Under the pieces are notes generated by a model. It was given only the letters and a program-made list of their open reading frames with translations, had not been told where the DNA came from and searched no databases. A DNA stretch of 64,000 bases from Ligula intestinalis (Eukaryota > Platyhelminthes > Cestoda > Diphyllobothriidea > Diphyllobothriidae), in contig JAYGXS010000010.1 in the NCBI GenBank assembly GCA_036362985.1, positions 11,793,636 through 11,857,635 on the forward strand, read 5' to 3'. Positions within the stretch are counted from its first letter, which is position 1; the number at the start of each line of letters is the position of its first letter. A program made the translations under genes and the position numbers. Below are positions 35,050 through 46,388 of this stretch, piece by piece.

Positions 35050-36280
35050 AGAAGTTAAAACAACTGCTAGAGATCAAATATATTTTGGTTACTAGACCGG
35101 ATATAGGAACATGCGTTGTGATAACGAACACATCGGACTGCGTAAAGAAAATGCATGACATACGTTTAGACCAGACAAAATTAGAAAATTAGAAAAGAAA
35201 ATGATTTTACGGCTGAAGTAGAAGTACAACCTACCGACTGGCTACGAATACTGCACAAAAGAGGTTTCATAAGTTACCCTAAACTCGCACGCCTCCGACC
35301 AGTAGGCACTCGCATCGCTCATTTGTATTATCTAACAAAGGACAGCTTCCCAGATCGCCAGCCTTCAGAAATGCGCAACTCGCCGTATCATGCGATATCG
35401 AAGTGGCTAACAGAGAAACTCAAACACTTACAGCATCAGTTGGCACTACGTAGATAACAAGATACATTAGAATTTATTAAAGACATCCAAGAAACGAACG
35501 TGAATGGCATGCTGACGTCTCCTTGTTGTTTGCGAACGTCCAGGTCACGGAGGCAGGCACTTTTACTTTTACTAAAATTCATATTAAATGTGCGATTCTT
35601 TTTTTCACAACCACTTGTACAGACATAAATGGCGTTGCTATGCGCTTGCCTGTTGGATCTCTCTTGGCGAATTTTTGCATGGGTAAGCTAGAAAATTTTC
35701 GAATAAGTGCATTAGGAGGTTACGGTCGCTTTATTGATGACATCTTTGCCATTCCGCAGCAGAAACCGATGTACATGCACTCGTAAATGCTGTCAATCAT
35801 GCAACCTTTCCATTCGATTTCTGCTGAAGGTTAAAGCGGCAGGTTCGCTTTCTTTATCGGACGTCCTCCTAGTTCGAAGACCAGACGGTAGCGCCCGAAA
35901 GAGTGTTGATTTTAATAAAAACTGGTTCGTACAATATGCAAACTTTACCAGTTTCGTTGACAATGTACAGTAAACGCAATACGGTCCGCTGCTGAGCACA
36001 AAGGGCTAGAAACATTGCTCGGCAGAACACTCGAAAATAAAATAGTCTGTGTACCTATTTTTATGTAACCTCTCCGGCAAGATGTGGAAATTCAAATGTC
36101 CTGTAATAATACTGACTCCTATCTTATAAATTCTGGAAGAATAATTGCTACCATAAAGTATATTCTATAGTTTAGAATTGACGTTAACTTCTGGAAAAGG
36201 CTTGAATTATGTTGAGATTACGGTAGAGTTTAGTATGACAGATTGATGGTAGCAAATGGGTCAGAAAAACCATTGTTATC
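35050..36280 (+). pseudogene. PLE-type reverse transcriptase Q in composite block 1
   Basis: Plus strand, several frames. The pre-RT block ILVTRPDIGTCVVI is near 35080-35120 (PDKG type). LARLRPVGTRIAHLYYLTKD is near 35285-35345 and SPYHAISKWLTEKL near 35380-35425. Motif A is only vague (LLFANVQVTEA at 35524-35556). Motif B is GVAMRLPVGSLLANFCMGKL near 35632-35690. Motif C is GRFIDDIFAI at 35725-35752, so both catalytic aspartates are kept in the variant FIDD. SLSLSDVLLVRRPDGS follows. A thumb remnant and a DYGRV.YDR block reach about 36280. I see no GIY-YIG motif before unit U starts. Its sister is at 58250-59220. Confidence 0.65.
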
Positions 36281-36861
36281 CCCTACTATTTGCTTTCAAT
36301 AATAATATACACCTCTAATGAATGAAAGCAGAAAGCAATCAGCGCGCAAAAAAATCAGTAGGAAACAAAGTAAAACTAAAGCTGTCCGCTGGCTACGGAT
36401 ATGCAATCTAATAACACTCCTACCCCGAAACGACCCCGTATTCCATCACTTGCGTCTTCTGGACCACTGCCTCACTGCAGTTCATTCAACAAATACTTGC
36501 TAATGAAACGATGGACCACTGTTTGCGCAATACTTCTGAATAGACAATCTTTCGGTCTCAGAAGACACGCATAATTTCGGCCTTCACGCTGCCATTTCGA
36601 TATTTGCACGGCGGCTGGTTTCCGACCGAAAGCTCTTACCCATTACAATTCAGCAGACGCGGTGTTGATGACGTGGAACGAACTGCGATATCTGTGCTTT
36701 CAAATACTCCTCATTCACGGACCTATATTTTGCTCTCAAGACTTTCTCTTTATCTTCTTTGATTTTTCGCCCCTAGAAGTGATTAGCTATCATCCACATG
36801 ATAAGTGCATAATCGAATTTATCTCTGCACCTCGTGTTGTAATCTACTGTAGCGGTCGTTT

Positions 36862-37306
36862 CTGCCCGACGCTCATTTAACTCTTGACGTCACAGACAAG
36901 GTCACTCAGAGTAGGACCCCGCGTATGTAATTTGCAGACTGCCTCCGACCAAACACGAACTGGCGCGCGGGCCGCGGACCACCAGCGCCAGTGTCTACCT
37001 TCGTGCGGTCCAACCAATCACCATCAAGGCCGCGTGACAGAGAGGATTCGGCGGCTGCCCCCGATTACTGACGCCAGGACGCACTCGGCATTCTGCTCCT
37101 GAGTGGGACGGACGCGTCAACGCTGCCGCGCTCTCACGGCCCTCACGGCAAATGCAACGCCATACCGAATCAACCTTCGTCCTAACTATTATTCTATCCT
37201 TCTGCAGAATAAACTTTTCCTAACAATCTGCCTTTCCCAAGACGTCTCTCATCTCCAAAGGAACCGGGCCTGGAAGATCGCAGCCGTTAGGGTTAAACCG
37301 TAGTAG
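36862..37306. other. GC-rich insertion in unit U copy 2
   Basis: About 445 bp, markedly more GC-rich than its surroundings (GCGCGCGGGCCGCGG near 36964), absent from the same position in copy 5 (about 62000). The end contains AATAAACTTTTCC. I could not find a clear target duplication or terminal repeat, so the element type is open. Confidence 0.4.
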
Positions 37307-37411
37307 CCTTAATAAATTGCGATACTATCTAGTAGTTTACTGTTCGTCAGTCTCTAGTAATATACGATTTATTCAGATAAAGGTTGCTTACTGATGTGAA
37401 TGCACGTAAAG

Positions 37412-38302
37412 ATATCACTTAAAGGATCTATTGCAACTTCAAAATTTTTAGGCATCCTTATGATGCTCGCGGTCTCCTTACTTTTTCTTATGCCTTTGGC
37501 AGACTCGGTGGGGCAACGCCACGTGCCCTACGAAAATATCCGGAACAAGCCAAAATGCCAAAACGAAGTAATTATATAAACTACTTGTATCTAACGATTA
37601 CTGCACCGTTCTCTCTGTCGCATATCCATCTTTGCTTTTTAACGTTGTCATTCACTCTGAATCAGATTAAACTGCGCTACGATTACGTCCCTTATCAAGG
37701 GGCCCTGAATTTACTCACGAGCTGCTGGCAATAGAAGAGGTGTCGGAACCAGAGGAGGAAGATAGGGAGGTGGACGAGGGGTAGGAGCAGGAGGAGGAAG
37801 AAGGAGCTGTGAATGTAGAAGAGGAGCAGCAAGTTGGTGACAAAAGTGGCAAGAATTTGGATTAAGCAACCGAACTGACCACGTAAACTATGCAACCAGC
37901 TGCGGGCTTTGGTTTCATTGAGCATTCTCTTGATGACAACTGCAATTCTCGTGCAACACTTGTCATTAAGAGTAATTTATCAGACTCCGATACCAGAACA
38001 TCTCAGTAGATTTGGCCTGAACCACCAACTGAACCTCCACGTTGGAAGGCCGTCAATATGTCTTGCCGTAAGTTCATAATTGTTCCACTAGGGTCTTTTG
38101 ATTGCCATCTTTGTAATTTTGATCATCCCCCATCCTCATTTACATTGCTAACTCACATCTCACTGATACCATCCACTTTAGAACCAATACTCTGCTGGAT
38201 CATAGGGAATGGACGTCCATTCTTCAACGTCTGCGGTGGCTGTGGAAACTGCTTGTCTGCTGTGGGAAATCTAAAGTTCAGGAAAAGGAGAAATTTGTTT
38301 AA
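37412..38302 (+). pseudogene. Unit U three-exon gene, copy 2
   Basis: Unrecognised protein family. Exon 1 encodes a hydrophobic segment (FLGILMMLAVSLLFLMPLAD) then SVGQRHVPYENI and lacks an obvious ATG. Exon 2 encodes LRLRPLSRGPEFTHELLAIE, a Glu-rich stretch with one stop, then HSLDDNCNSRATLVIKSN and a proline-rich WPEPPTEPPRWK, up to a GTAAGT donor at 38068. Exon 3, after a CACTTTAG acceptor (38181), encodes a basic amphipathic tail, TNTLLDHREWTSILQRLRWL then KLLVCCGKSKVQEKEKFV. The frames agree with copy 5 across exons, which supports real coding ancestry. A secreted or single-pass membrane protein is possible. Stops in exon 2 suggest a pseudogene. Confidence 0.5.
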
Positions 38303-39454
38303 AAACTGTAGAGAGAGCTTATTTTTATCAAATCCTTGCACATATTAATGATTAAAATTAATTAACTTAAGTGATTTTTGTATAGTTATTTTGCCTCGGT
38401 TACACTGTAAATTGCTTCTGATCGAAGCTGGCATAGAGTGTACGGAATGTAGACATATTCAAAGCTATGGTGGTAAATATTCCGACGGCAGCTGCTAAGT
38501 TGGAATCACAAGTGAAATGAGCAATATGAGTTTCTTTAGGTCTCTACTGGGATTGACATGTCGTATAATTAAGACGAGCGAAGCAAGTATAAAACACACA
38601 AGATGAGCTTCTTCGGGGTTAAGGCTATTCGTAACTACAGGACCATTGTTCATTCAGTGAATGCTTATCGTCCTTAGCATAATTTTCTGGTGACAGTTTG
38701 CGCTTCATCTTCTGAACATGGGCTGTCAACATGGATCATATGGCTGCTGCAGGAGTACTGTCGGTTCGTCTGCCAAGGAATGTCAACCGTTTACGTGTTG
38801 TGTAGAAGGTCTATTTGCATCCTAGAATGCGAGTGTCTTAGATTAGATGAGAGAGCTCCTGGGGATGGTATCTTATACCCCTTGGCCGACGACTGGCCTC
38901 CAACTCCCTCATGTGCCTCCTGAATTTATTGTTCAACCTCTGGGTTAATTATGAAGTAGATATCTGGTCTTGTGTGTGACAAGATAGCTGCAAATTTTGC
39001 TACCCTGCCCAGTCCTCATAAGTCCTATCAAGCGGGCGTCTTGCAACCGCATAAATGGGCAATTTAAGCTTGCATCACCTCTCCCCCCTCCTACTTTAGA
39101 AATAGCTCGGTTGTCTTCCTCTCCGTCAACTCGTACAAAATATGTTATCGGCGAAAGTAGTTTATGTAGTGAACTTCATATCGCCCTAGTCCCACCATTC
39201 TTTGCTACAGAAACGGTGGTTATATGGGTTTTGGAAGTAGGAAAATACAATAGGCAGTGAAGGAAATTTGTGGAAGAAAGTTTAAAGTGGGCAAATTTAG
39301 TTTAAGTTGTTTCCCGTGACCACTAGGAGTAATTTTTTCCGCGAAGCGCCGCGAACTATACGCATCTTACTCAAGATCGGTAAGTTGGACCTCAGGTAAG
39401 CATAATTAGACGACCTCCTAACCACCATTTCAATTTTTAAGGAAAAAGGTTTAT

Positions 39455-39990
39455 TTGTCTGAGTTTTCGAACTCTTACTGGAGTCGTGGCTGCTGCAAGT
39501 CAGAGTAAGCATGACACTGGCTCACGAATTGATGCTGGCCGCCAGGTTTTCTCAATTTTAAAAAGCGCCTCTCGATTCGAAGTGACGTTTCCATCGCCAA
39601 AAAGATCAATTTGTACAGTAAAACCGTCCGGTGGGTCCTTCGCTAGTTTTGTAAAGGCTAGGCTTTTCGTGTCACGTAGAAGCCAAGACCAGAGGTATTT
39701 GACAGCGGCTACCTGAATTCTGGATGAAGTTGTCTGACTTTGTCTCAATTAAGGCAGCCCGCACTCTTTCCAAAAATATTCTGCAGATATCGCAAGTCAT
39801 CTAAGAAAGATAATTGAGGTAGTTTGGGTACGTTCTCCGTTATCCACTGAACGAGCTTTGCTATACTGCTGTCGATTTTGCGCAGGCGCCTACCCGGAGA
39901 AGTCGAAGATGAGCGCAACTCAGGATCTGACTCAACTTCGTTCGTTAAGACATGGAAGTAGTCTCTGGACCTTCAGTTTCCGGTCTTTTT
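39455..39990 (-). other. Decayed element with hammerhead-like end
   Basis: At 39455-39490 the minus strand has a GACTC...GAGTTC stem, then GAAAACTCAG, close to the tail motif of PLE H, but the CTGANGA core has become CCACGA. The sequence upstream on the same strand (39500-39990) has broken frames with RLRKIDSSIAKLVQWITENV and RDTKSLAFTKLAKD. I do not recognise these. They may belong to the element that supplied the tail. Confidence 0.3.
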
Positions 39991-40424
39991 AACTGGAGAA
40001 GAGAGTGGGTGAATCTTTACAGATAAGCTGCCGCTAATCGCTACGCATACAAAGAATCTGCCCGTGATATCCTCGACGACGGCTGTCAGTCATGAGCACA
40101 GCCATATTCAGTACACGTAGGAAGTTTTGAGTTGAAGGTTATTAGTCTAGATAAGACATCTTTGGATTAGCCACCAGGGTCAGTTACTGTGTTTAGTTAT
40201 TAGGGTAAAATGTTAAGCTGAAATATTTTGGTTAGGCGTCGCTGTTAGCTAATAGGATAAGCAGTTAGGATTAGAAGTTAGGTTTGATGGTTGGATTAAG
40301 TAGTTTTAGTTAGACGTTTTAGTTAACATCTGGGGTTTGAAGTTGAGGTAAGATATCCTTCCTTGCCAATAGAGGAGAAAATGCGAGTTTCAGGCAGCAG
40401 TTCATAAGAAAATGCGATCACTGG

Positions 40425-40795
40425 AACAAGGGCTTTATTTTCCTGACGTTTCGGATTCCATTTGAATCCTTAATCATAGGTGATGATAAGATAGTCATGG
40501 TCATGCGCAGATAGGGTGGAGACATGCACAGGCTGCACGGTATTTATAGTTCATAGTCGTCATCCGCCTGTGTGAGTGATAATTTTCACTTCTGTAGTCA
40601 CCGCTTGGGTCTTAACTCATGCAATACTGGCTTGACACTTCGCGTTCGACTCACCAATTTCCCCCGTTTGCTTGTCAGATGCGGGCTTGATAATTGCAGG
40701 ACAATTATGCTCGCTGTTGTCAGAGTTGTTGCTGCACCCAGTCCTTTCCACCTGACTGATTCTATTGCTCAGGGTATGTCTCAGTACATGTGAGC
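40425..40795 (-). repeat. Inverted 3' segment at the 5' end of PLE I
   Basis: Minus-strand copy of the tail at 41580-41900 and 41955-42310. It encodes the C-terminal LRHTLSNRISQVERTGC with NSDNSEHNCPAIIKPASD, then the non-coding tail with the GGATTCC fold. It meets the plus-strand element head to head near 40795. Confidence 0.7.
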
Positions 40796-41700
40796 CGCGT
40801 GAGCTGCAAGCTGATCGAGTCATGGTTCTCAGGCCCCCAGCCTATCAACAAATGCAACGATTTGGCGTACCCATACGGTGAACTGAGACATTCCCTGAGC
40901 AACATAATCAGTCGGTCACAATCGGTCACAAACGCAGCTGCGTAAGAGCGCTATTCCGGCGCGTTGAAACGCACTGCAGCGAAGCGGATGACAAAGTTGC
41001 AGAATTACAATATGTTCGCTGAGTACTGAGAACAAATGGTTACCCGCGCAATTTTATAAAATCAATGCACACGCATCCGAGAGAAGAAGCCAAGTCCAAC
41101 TGGTCCAAACGTTTGGCGGGCCCTTCCGTACGTGAAGAATGTTTCGGAAGTGGTCAGCCGTCTCCTCACCCCACTTGGAGTTGGAGTTGCGCACAGGCCA
41201 GAAGCAACCATCAGGCGCCGGGTCATGAGGCCGAAAGACCCACTGCCACGGCAGGAAACGGCTGGAGTCGTTTACCGGATCTGGTGTAGTTGTGGACAAG
41301 GCAACTTCGTCGGAGAAACCGGGAGCTTACTCCGGACGCGAATGGCCGAGCATGCAGCGGCGGTGAGAAAGAAAGACGCCAACTCCCAGGTTGCAGCTCA
41401 TTCGACGGGACCCAGCCATATTTTTAAGTTTGACGAGGCCATAATCCTCGCAAGAGGTGACAACCGCGTGAGTCGTGAGCTGCTTGAGTCATGGTTCTCA
41501 GGCCCCCAGTCCATCAACAAGCGCAACGATTTGGCGTTCCCATACGGTGTACTGAGACATTTCCTGAGCGAGAGAATCAGTCACGTTGGAAGGACTGGGC
41601 GAAAAGACAACTCTGACGACAGCAGGCATAATTGTCGCGCAATTATCAACCCCGCATCTGAGGTGGACAAGACCGCCGTGAAAATTAATGAGCCATAACC
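40796..41700 (+). pseudogene. PLE I body: RT thumb and GIY-YIG endonuclease
   Basis: Plus strand. A duplicated GIY-YIG C-terminal snippet (KLIESWFSGPQPINKCNDLA) comes first, at 40796-40915. RT thumb follows near 40925-41130 (KRSCVRALFRRVETHCSEAD). A long open frame of 188 codons then covers 41132-41698. It begins in the linker (MKNVSEVVSRLLTPLGVGVA) and runs through GIY-YIG: GVVYRIWCSCGQGNFVGETG with R and E catalytic positions in LLRTRMAEH. HIFKFDEAIILARGDN and SRELLESWFSGPQSINK follow, with a tail ending in INEP. The RT palm is absent. The GIY-YIG frame itself is unbroken. Confidence 0.75.
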
Positions 41701-41910
41701 GCACCAATTAAGACCTCAAGCGGTTGCTAAAGGAACTGACAATTATAGTAAGCATGCGTTTTACCGCTACGAACTATAAATACCGTGTTATCTGTGTATG
41801 TATCACCCTATGTGCGCATGTTTCAGACTGTTCTTCGATTACCTGTGATTAAGAATTCCCGAGGGAATCCGAAACATCAGGAAAATAAAGCCCTTGTTCC
41901 AGTGATCGCA
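41570..41910 (+). repeat. PLE I tail, first direct copy
   Basis: Overlaps the end of the GIY-YIG frame and continues through CTGTGATTAAGAATTCCCGA and GAAACATCAGG to the GTGATCGCATCTTCTTC terminus. The hammerhead core is non-canonical. Confidence 0.65.
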
Positions 41911-41954
41911 TCTTCTTCTGTTGAACTGCTGCATGGAACTCGTATATTCTCCTC

Positions 41955-42310
41955 CATGTGGGAAGGACTGGACGCAGCAACAACTCTGACAACAGCGAGC
42001 ATAATTGTCCTGCAATTATCAAGCCCGCATCTGACAAGCAAACGGTGGCAATTGGTGAATCGAACGTGAAGTTTCAAGCCAGTACCGCATCAGTTAAGAC
42101 CCAAGCGGTGATTACAGAAGTGAAAATTATCACTCACACACGCGGAGGCGACTATGAACTATAAATACCGTGCAGCCTGTGCATGTCTCCACCCTATCTG
42201 CGCATGACCATGACTATGTTATCATCACCTATGATTAAGGATTCCCGATGGAATCCGAAACGTCAGGAAAATAAAGCCCTTGTCCCAGTGATTGCATCTT
42301 CTTCTTATGT
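41955..42310 (+). repeat. PLE I tail, second direct copy
   Basis: Repeats 41580-41900 in direct orientation after a spacer of about 45 bp. It starts in the coding C-terminus (GRTGRSNNSDNSEHNCPAII) and ends with GATTGCATCTTCTTC. With 40425-40795, three copies of one tail flank a single element, as expected for partial-LTR-like PLE structures. Confidence 0.7.
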
Positions 42311-42319
42311 CCTTCTTTG

Positions 42320-43450
42320 TCGGTAGAGGTTACCAGTCACCATTATTTTTATGATTTTGTCGTTGGGATTCGTATTTATGCAATGTCTTAGGATGGTCTG
42401 TAGATTTCAGTGGTTTGTGTTAGTTCATGTTTTACCGGGTAGGTCTTAGCAGCTTATTATTGGGGATATTTTTCAGGTAAGTCGTTTCCGTTATAATGCA
42501 GACAGGAAGCTTCCATTGCTTGCCCCTCACCTTTGCATGCCTTATATACCCAAATATTAAGTCCATGGTTATTCATTTATTCCTCTTGCTTGTGCATGTC
42601 TCCATTTTCAGGATGTCATTACCTTGACATACTAACTGGATAAGCTCTTGCTTTGGAGAACAGAAAGTTGTTATATTTCTACGTACTACCAGCTTTGTGA
42701 TCATATTCTAAGCGCCCGGCACATCATTGTGTTTACATACTTCGTTATTTGTCAAATTTCTGTTCATATGTCGTACGCCTTAGCACGATACTTATCTTTC
42801 TTCGTGCTCGGAAATCGGTTCTCGTCCTGGCTTCCGACGTAATTCTTCCTTAATATCAAACTCCTGGTACCGATCTGCCAACACAGATCAGTGTCTGTGG
42901 TGGTTATTGTGTTTTCATCCATGACACTTTCGGGTACGCGTGCGTTCATTCGTCTCGTTTTGACGCATGAACTTCATCAGCCTAAAATAACGATTGCAAG
43001 TTACCGATGATTCGAATTCTATCTGGGATCTATCGGAAATTATGCTTTTCAATTCTTTTTTAAGTGCAGAACAAATTTTGCTGGACTTTCGTTTCCTTAA
43101 AGGAAATATTCTCACACTGTGTTGTGAATGCTGCAGGGACTTTTGTTGATACTTAATCAAACAATGTTTTCATGGTAAACGAAAGGCCCTTTTTGACGGC
43201 GCTGCATTCAGAATGATTTGAAATTACGACCATAACTGATTATATGCAACACAATTCGCCAGAACATAAGAGTAAGAGTGTAGTATAGGGTTCACAACAG
43301 AAACCAAACCCCCACAATTCTGCAATACGTGAACGACGTTAATTTTAATGTATTCTTATTGACTAGTTTATCCTTTGTTATAATTTATGATTTTATTCGT
43401 TAATTTAATCAATGCATTTGAATTTTTTCGATTTATTATACTATCAATTG
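42320..43450. other. Intergenic, no recognised element
   Basis: No transposon motif found. The short frames lack recognisable domains, and the 3' part (43320-43450) is strongly AT-rich. Confidence 0.4.
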
Positions 43451-43454
43451 TATG

Positions 43455-43589
43455 TTACTTGATTATTTAATTATCGCCCGACTTCCCCAAATCTAATATC
43501 GGTCGCTCTTACCTTTGCTAGCAGGCGCTGACTAAGGAACTTTGGATAGCCAATACAAGTGAACACTCGAGTCCCAGGAAGCAATTGAG
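43455..43589 (-). pseudogene. PLE K, distal part (split by PLE J)
   Basis: Minus strand: SQLLPGTRVFTCIGYPKFLS then KVRATDIRF, a plausible C-terminus of the GIY-YIG protein K whose upstream half lies at 46389-46690. The reading order fits if PLE J (43590-46388) is removed. The assignment rests on position and a short match, so it is tentative. Confidence 0.45.
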
Positions 43590-43624
43590 AAGAAGAAGAA
43601 GACTCGATCGCTGGGATAATAAAT

Positions 43625-43672
43625 TTTGCCTGACATTTCGACGTCCGTCGCGGATTCATCATCAGAGACATA
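43625..43672 (-). ncRNA. Hammerhead ribozyme-like motif (PLE J tail)
   Basis: Core CTGATGA (43659-43665) and GAAA (43636-43639) are canonical. AGGCA after the TGTC cleavage site pairs with TGTCT immediately 5' of the core (five pairs, one G-U). Stem II is imperfect: only TCC/GGA at its distal end is sound. This makes activity doubtful. Confidence 0.45.
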
Positions 43673-46292
43673 AGAAGGAAACAGCAGCAGAATCAGGTAA
43701 TGCATGCACAAAGGGTTGCAGTATTTATAGGATACAGTCATTACTGCAAACATGCAGCGACAATTCACGTTAATTGCCTTTTTGCGCGTGGATAGTTTGT
43801 TGGACGGCACGCAGGCTCTGACCTGTTAAACTTTCTTCACGGGCTCGGGCGTGATGATTCCTCGGCCATTTGTCTCTCCGACGTTGACGTAGGATGACGC
43901 GATGGCCTGTCCATTGCTCAAGTGACGACTTGCTTTGGCCAAATTGAGTCTCAGCACTGAATATGGATTGGGCAAATCGTTGCACTTGTTTATGGATTGG
44001 GGGCCCGTGAACCATGACTCAAGTAATTCTCTGCTCACCCGATCGTTACCTCGTGCGAGAATTTTGGCCTTATCAAATTTGAACATGTGGCCGGGTCTCG
44101 TCGAATAGGCCGCAACTTGAGAATTGGCATCATTTCGCCGCACTGCAGCCGCGTGTTCGGCAATTCGCGTCTTGAGAAGTCTGCCAGTTTCTCCGAAATA
44201 GTTGCTTTGACCGCAACTGCATCAGATCCTGTAGACGACCCCAAATGGTTCTTGCCGTGGCAGTGGGTCTTTCGGCCTGTGTGCGGCTCCAACTCCAAGT
44301 GCTGCGAGAAGGCGGCTGACGGCTTCTGATACGTTTTTGACGTACGGGATCGCTCGCAAAACTTTGGGGTCGGTGCGCCTTTGTTGGCCATCTCGTTTGC
44401 GCAAGCACCAGTTGACGAAGTTGCGCGGGTAGTCATTTTCTCTAAACACCCGTCGAAGGCAACTTTATCTTCGCGCTCGCTGCAGTGCGTCTCAACACGC
44501 CGATAGAGCGACTTTACGCAACTGCATTTGTGACTGATTGGATGGTTGCTGCTGTTATTCAGTACCTGCATCCTGTTTGTCACTTTCCTGAATACTTTAG
44601 CTTTTAGATCACCAAAATCTTTGTGAAAGACGAGGACATCAAAAAAGTCTAGCTGGTTGTTCTCTTCCTCCATCGTAAATTGGATGTCCGGGAAGACGCT
44701 GTTAAGACGTTCCTTGAACGTGTGCACCTGATCCCGTTCGATGACGACGAAGGTGTCATCCACATACCGTGCCCAGAATTTCGGTCTGTGGTGTTGGAAA
44801 ACCAGCGACTCCAGCCGTTGCAGGACCGCCTCAGCTATGAGTCCCGAAATCGGTGAACCCATCGGTGTCCCCTTCACCTGCTTGTGAAGTACGTCGTGAG
44901 ACAGAAGTTCAGGAGCTGTAGGATTTGCGCATGTCCAAGGCGATTCCCTATCTCATCGTTTTTGTTTCGTAGGAGTAATTCGAAGGTCTCGACTGCCAGA
45001 TCCTGAGGGATAAAAGTAAAAAGGGACGTGACATCGAAGGAAACCATGATATCACTTGGCAAACGACTTACTCCTTTAAGCTTCTCGAAGAATTGTGTTG
45101 AGCGGCGGATCGTGGTCTCCGAATCAGTGGTCAGGAATTTGAGACGCCGAAACAGCCATTTTGCTAGTATGTATGTAGGAGAGGAGCGCCTTACTTGTGC
45201 ACTTTGGTGAGGCCATAGAAGTGGGCTAAGGCCATGGCTTGTGCCCTCGCCATGCATCGGGCAGACGGCGTTATTGCATACGAGTTCTCTAGAGCCCACA
45301 GGATCGAATCGATTTCGCGTGTCAGATTTTTTATGGGATTGATTTCACAAGGAACATAAAACTGACGATCCTCCAGTGAGTTTTTCGCCTTCTGAAGGTA
45401 GTTGGTTCTGTCCAATATGACCGTAGAACGTCCTTGGTCGACTGGCACGATGACGATGTCCCGGTCGGCCTTGAGTGCTCTAAATGCAACGTATTCGACC
45501 TTAAGGAGCGCTTCCCGCGGTTAATGAGTCATCAGGAGGGACAATACCTGGTAGCGGATAAGGTTCTTCGTCATCTCCGTTGCTTCTGTCTGATTGATGA
45601 CTGATTCCACAGCTGCAATCATGTTAGCAGGTTTAGCATCAGCCATGTTTAATGAGGCTTCGTGCTGTAGAACCTGTATTTGCGCCTTCGTCAGTTCTTT
45701 CGACGACAAGTTGTGCACCAGTACGTCGTTTCTGGGTGACGTTGAATTGTGAAGTTTGTGGAATTTGTTCTCCAGTGCCGCTTCTTGATTCGTTTGTTTG
45801 TCGCGGGCTCGTTCAAGCACTCTCTGAAGCAGTTTTGTGCTGTCCTCACCCATGAGCTCATAGCATTTGGTCTTCTCACTTTCGATTATCTGGCGGTATT
45901 TGCGTAGCCTAACGTGGCAATCTTGAATGAACAAACGGAACATTCTCATGCCGGTTGGAAACATTACGCGTCTCGCCGCCTTCGTGTTCAGCGCGGGCTT
46001 GTATATCACACTCTTTGGCAACACGTTATTGTCAAGACATCTGTGCAGAAACCGGATCTGCGCATTGGTTGGGTAAATGTTTCCCATCGTCGGGCTGAGC
46101 TTAGCGCATCGCACCCAAATGAATGCCAATACAAGCGAACAGGTCAGACCTCGCGTGCTATCCAACAAACTATCCATGCGCTAGAAGGCAATTAGCGTTA
46201 ATTGTCACTGCATGTTTTCAGTAATGACTGTATCCTATAAGTACTGCAAACTTCTGTGCATGCATTACCCGTTTTTGCTACTGTTTCCTGCT

Positions 46293-46340
46293 CATTTCCC
46301 TGATGCTGAAATCGCGATGGATGTCGAATCGTCAGGTGAA
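46293..46340 (+). ncRNA. Hammerhead-like motif (inverted arm of PLE J)
   Basis: Counterpart of 43625-43672 in the inverted arm: CTGATGC (one core change), ATCGCGATGGAT in stem II, GAATCGTCAGG. The loss of A9 and the change of GAAA to GAAT suggest decay. Confidence 0.35.
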
Positions 46341-46388
46341 TAAACGTATTGTCCGAGCAATAAAGTCTTCTTCTTATTCTTCTTCTTC

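Larger units (their letters stand above)
36320..38900 (+). repeat. Unit U, copy 2 (direct arm of composite block 1)
   Basis: Plus-strand copy of the repeated unit. The 5' part (36320-36860) matches copies 1, 4 and 5 and includes TWNELRYLCFQILLI. A GC-rich stretch at about 36862-37306 is absent from copy 5 and looks inserted. The three exon-like parts lie at 37412-37557, about 37696-38067 and 38182-38302. The conserved 3' flank (near 38690-38830, LSTWIIWLL) ends the match at about 38900. Confidence 0.65.
43590..46388 (-). mobile_element. Penelope-like element J, nearly complete
   Basis: Minus strand, most complete N-terminus in the window. The pre-RT region is at 45521-46140 (RFLHRCLDNNVLPKS, coiled-coil-like middle, VHNLSSKELTKAQIQVL). 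One in-frame stop at about 45522 precedes DIVIVPVDQGRSTVILDRTN (45390-45470). A deletion/frameshift near 45195 precedes YILAKWLFRRLKFLTTD. Motif A is SFDVTSLFTFIP near 45010-45050 and motif B KGTPMGSPISGLIAE at 44835-44877. Motif C is RYVDDTFVVIERD near 44735-44775, catalytic DD intact. Frameshifts at about 44880 and 44470. GIY-YIG (VVYRI stop CSCGQSNYFGETG) is near 44150-44235, ending in PEPVKKV at 43826. Tail 43590-43828 and its inverted copy 46139-46388 flank the element; both outer ends show CTT/GAA triplets. Confidence 0.88.
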
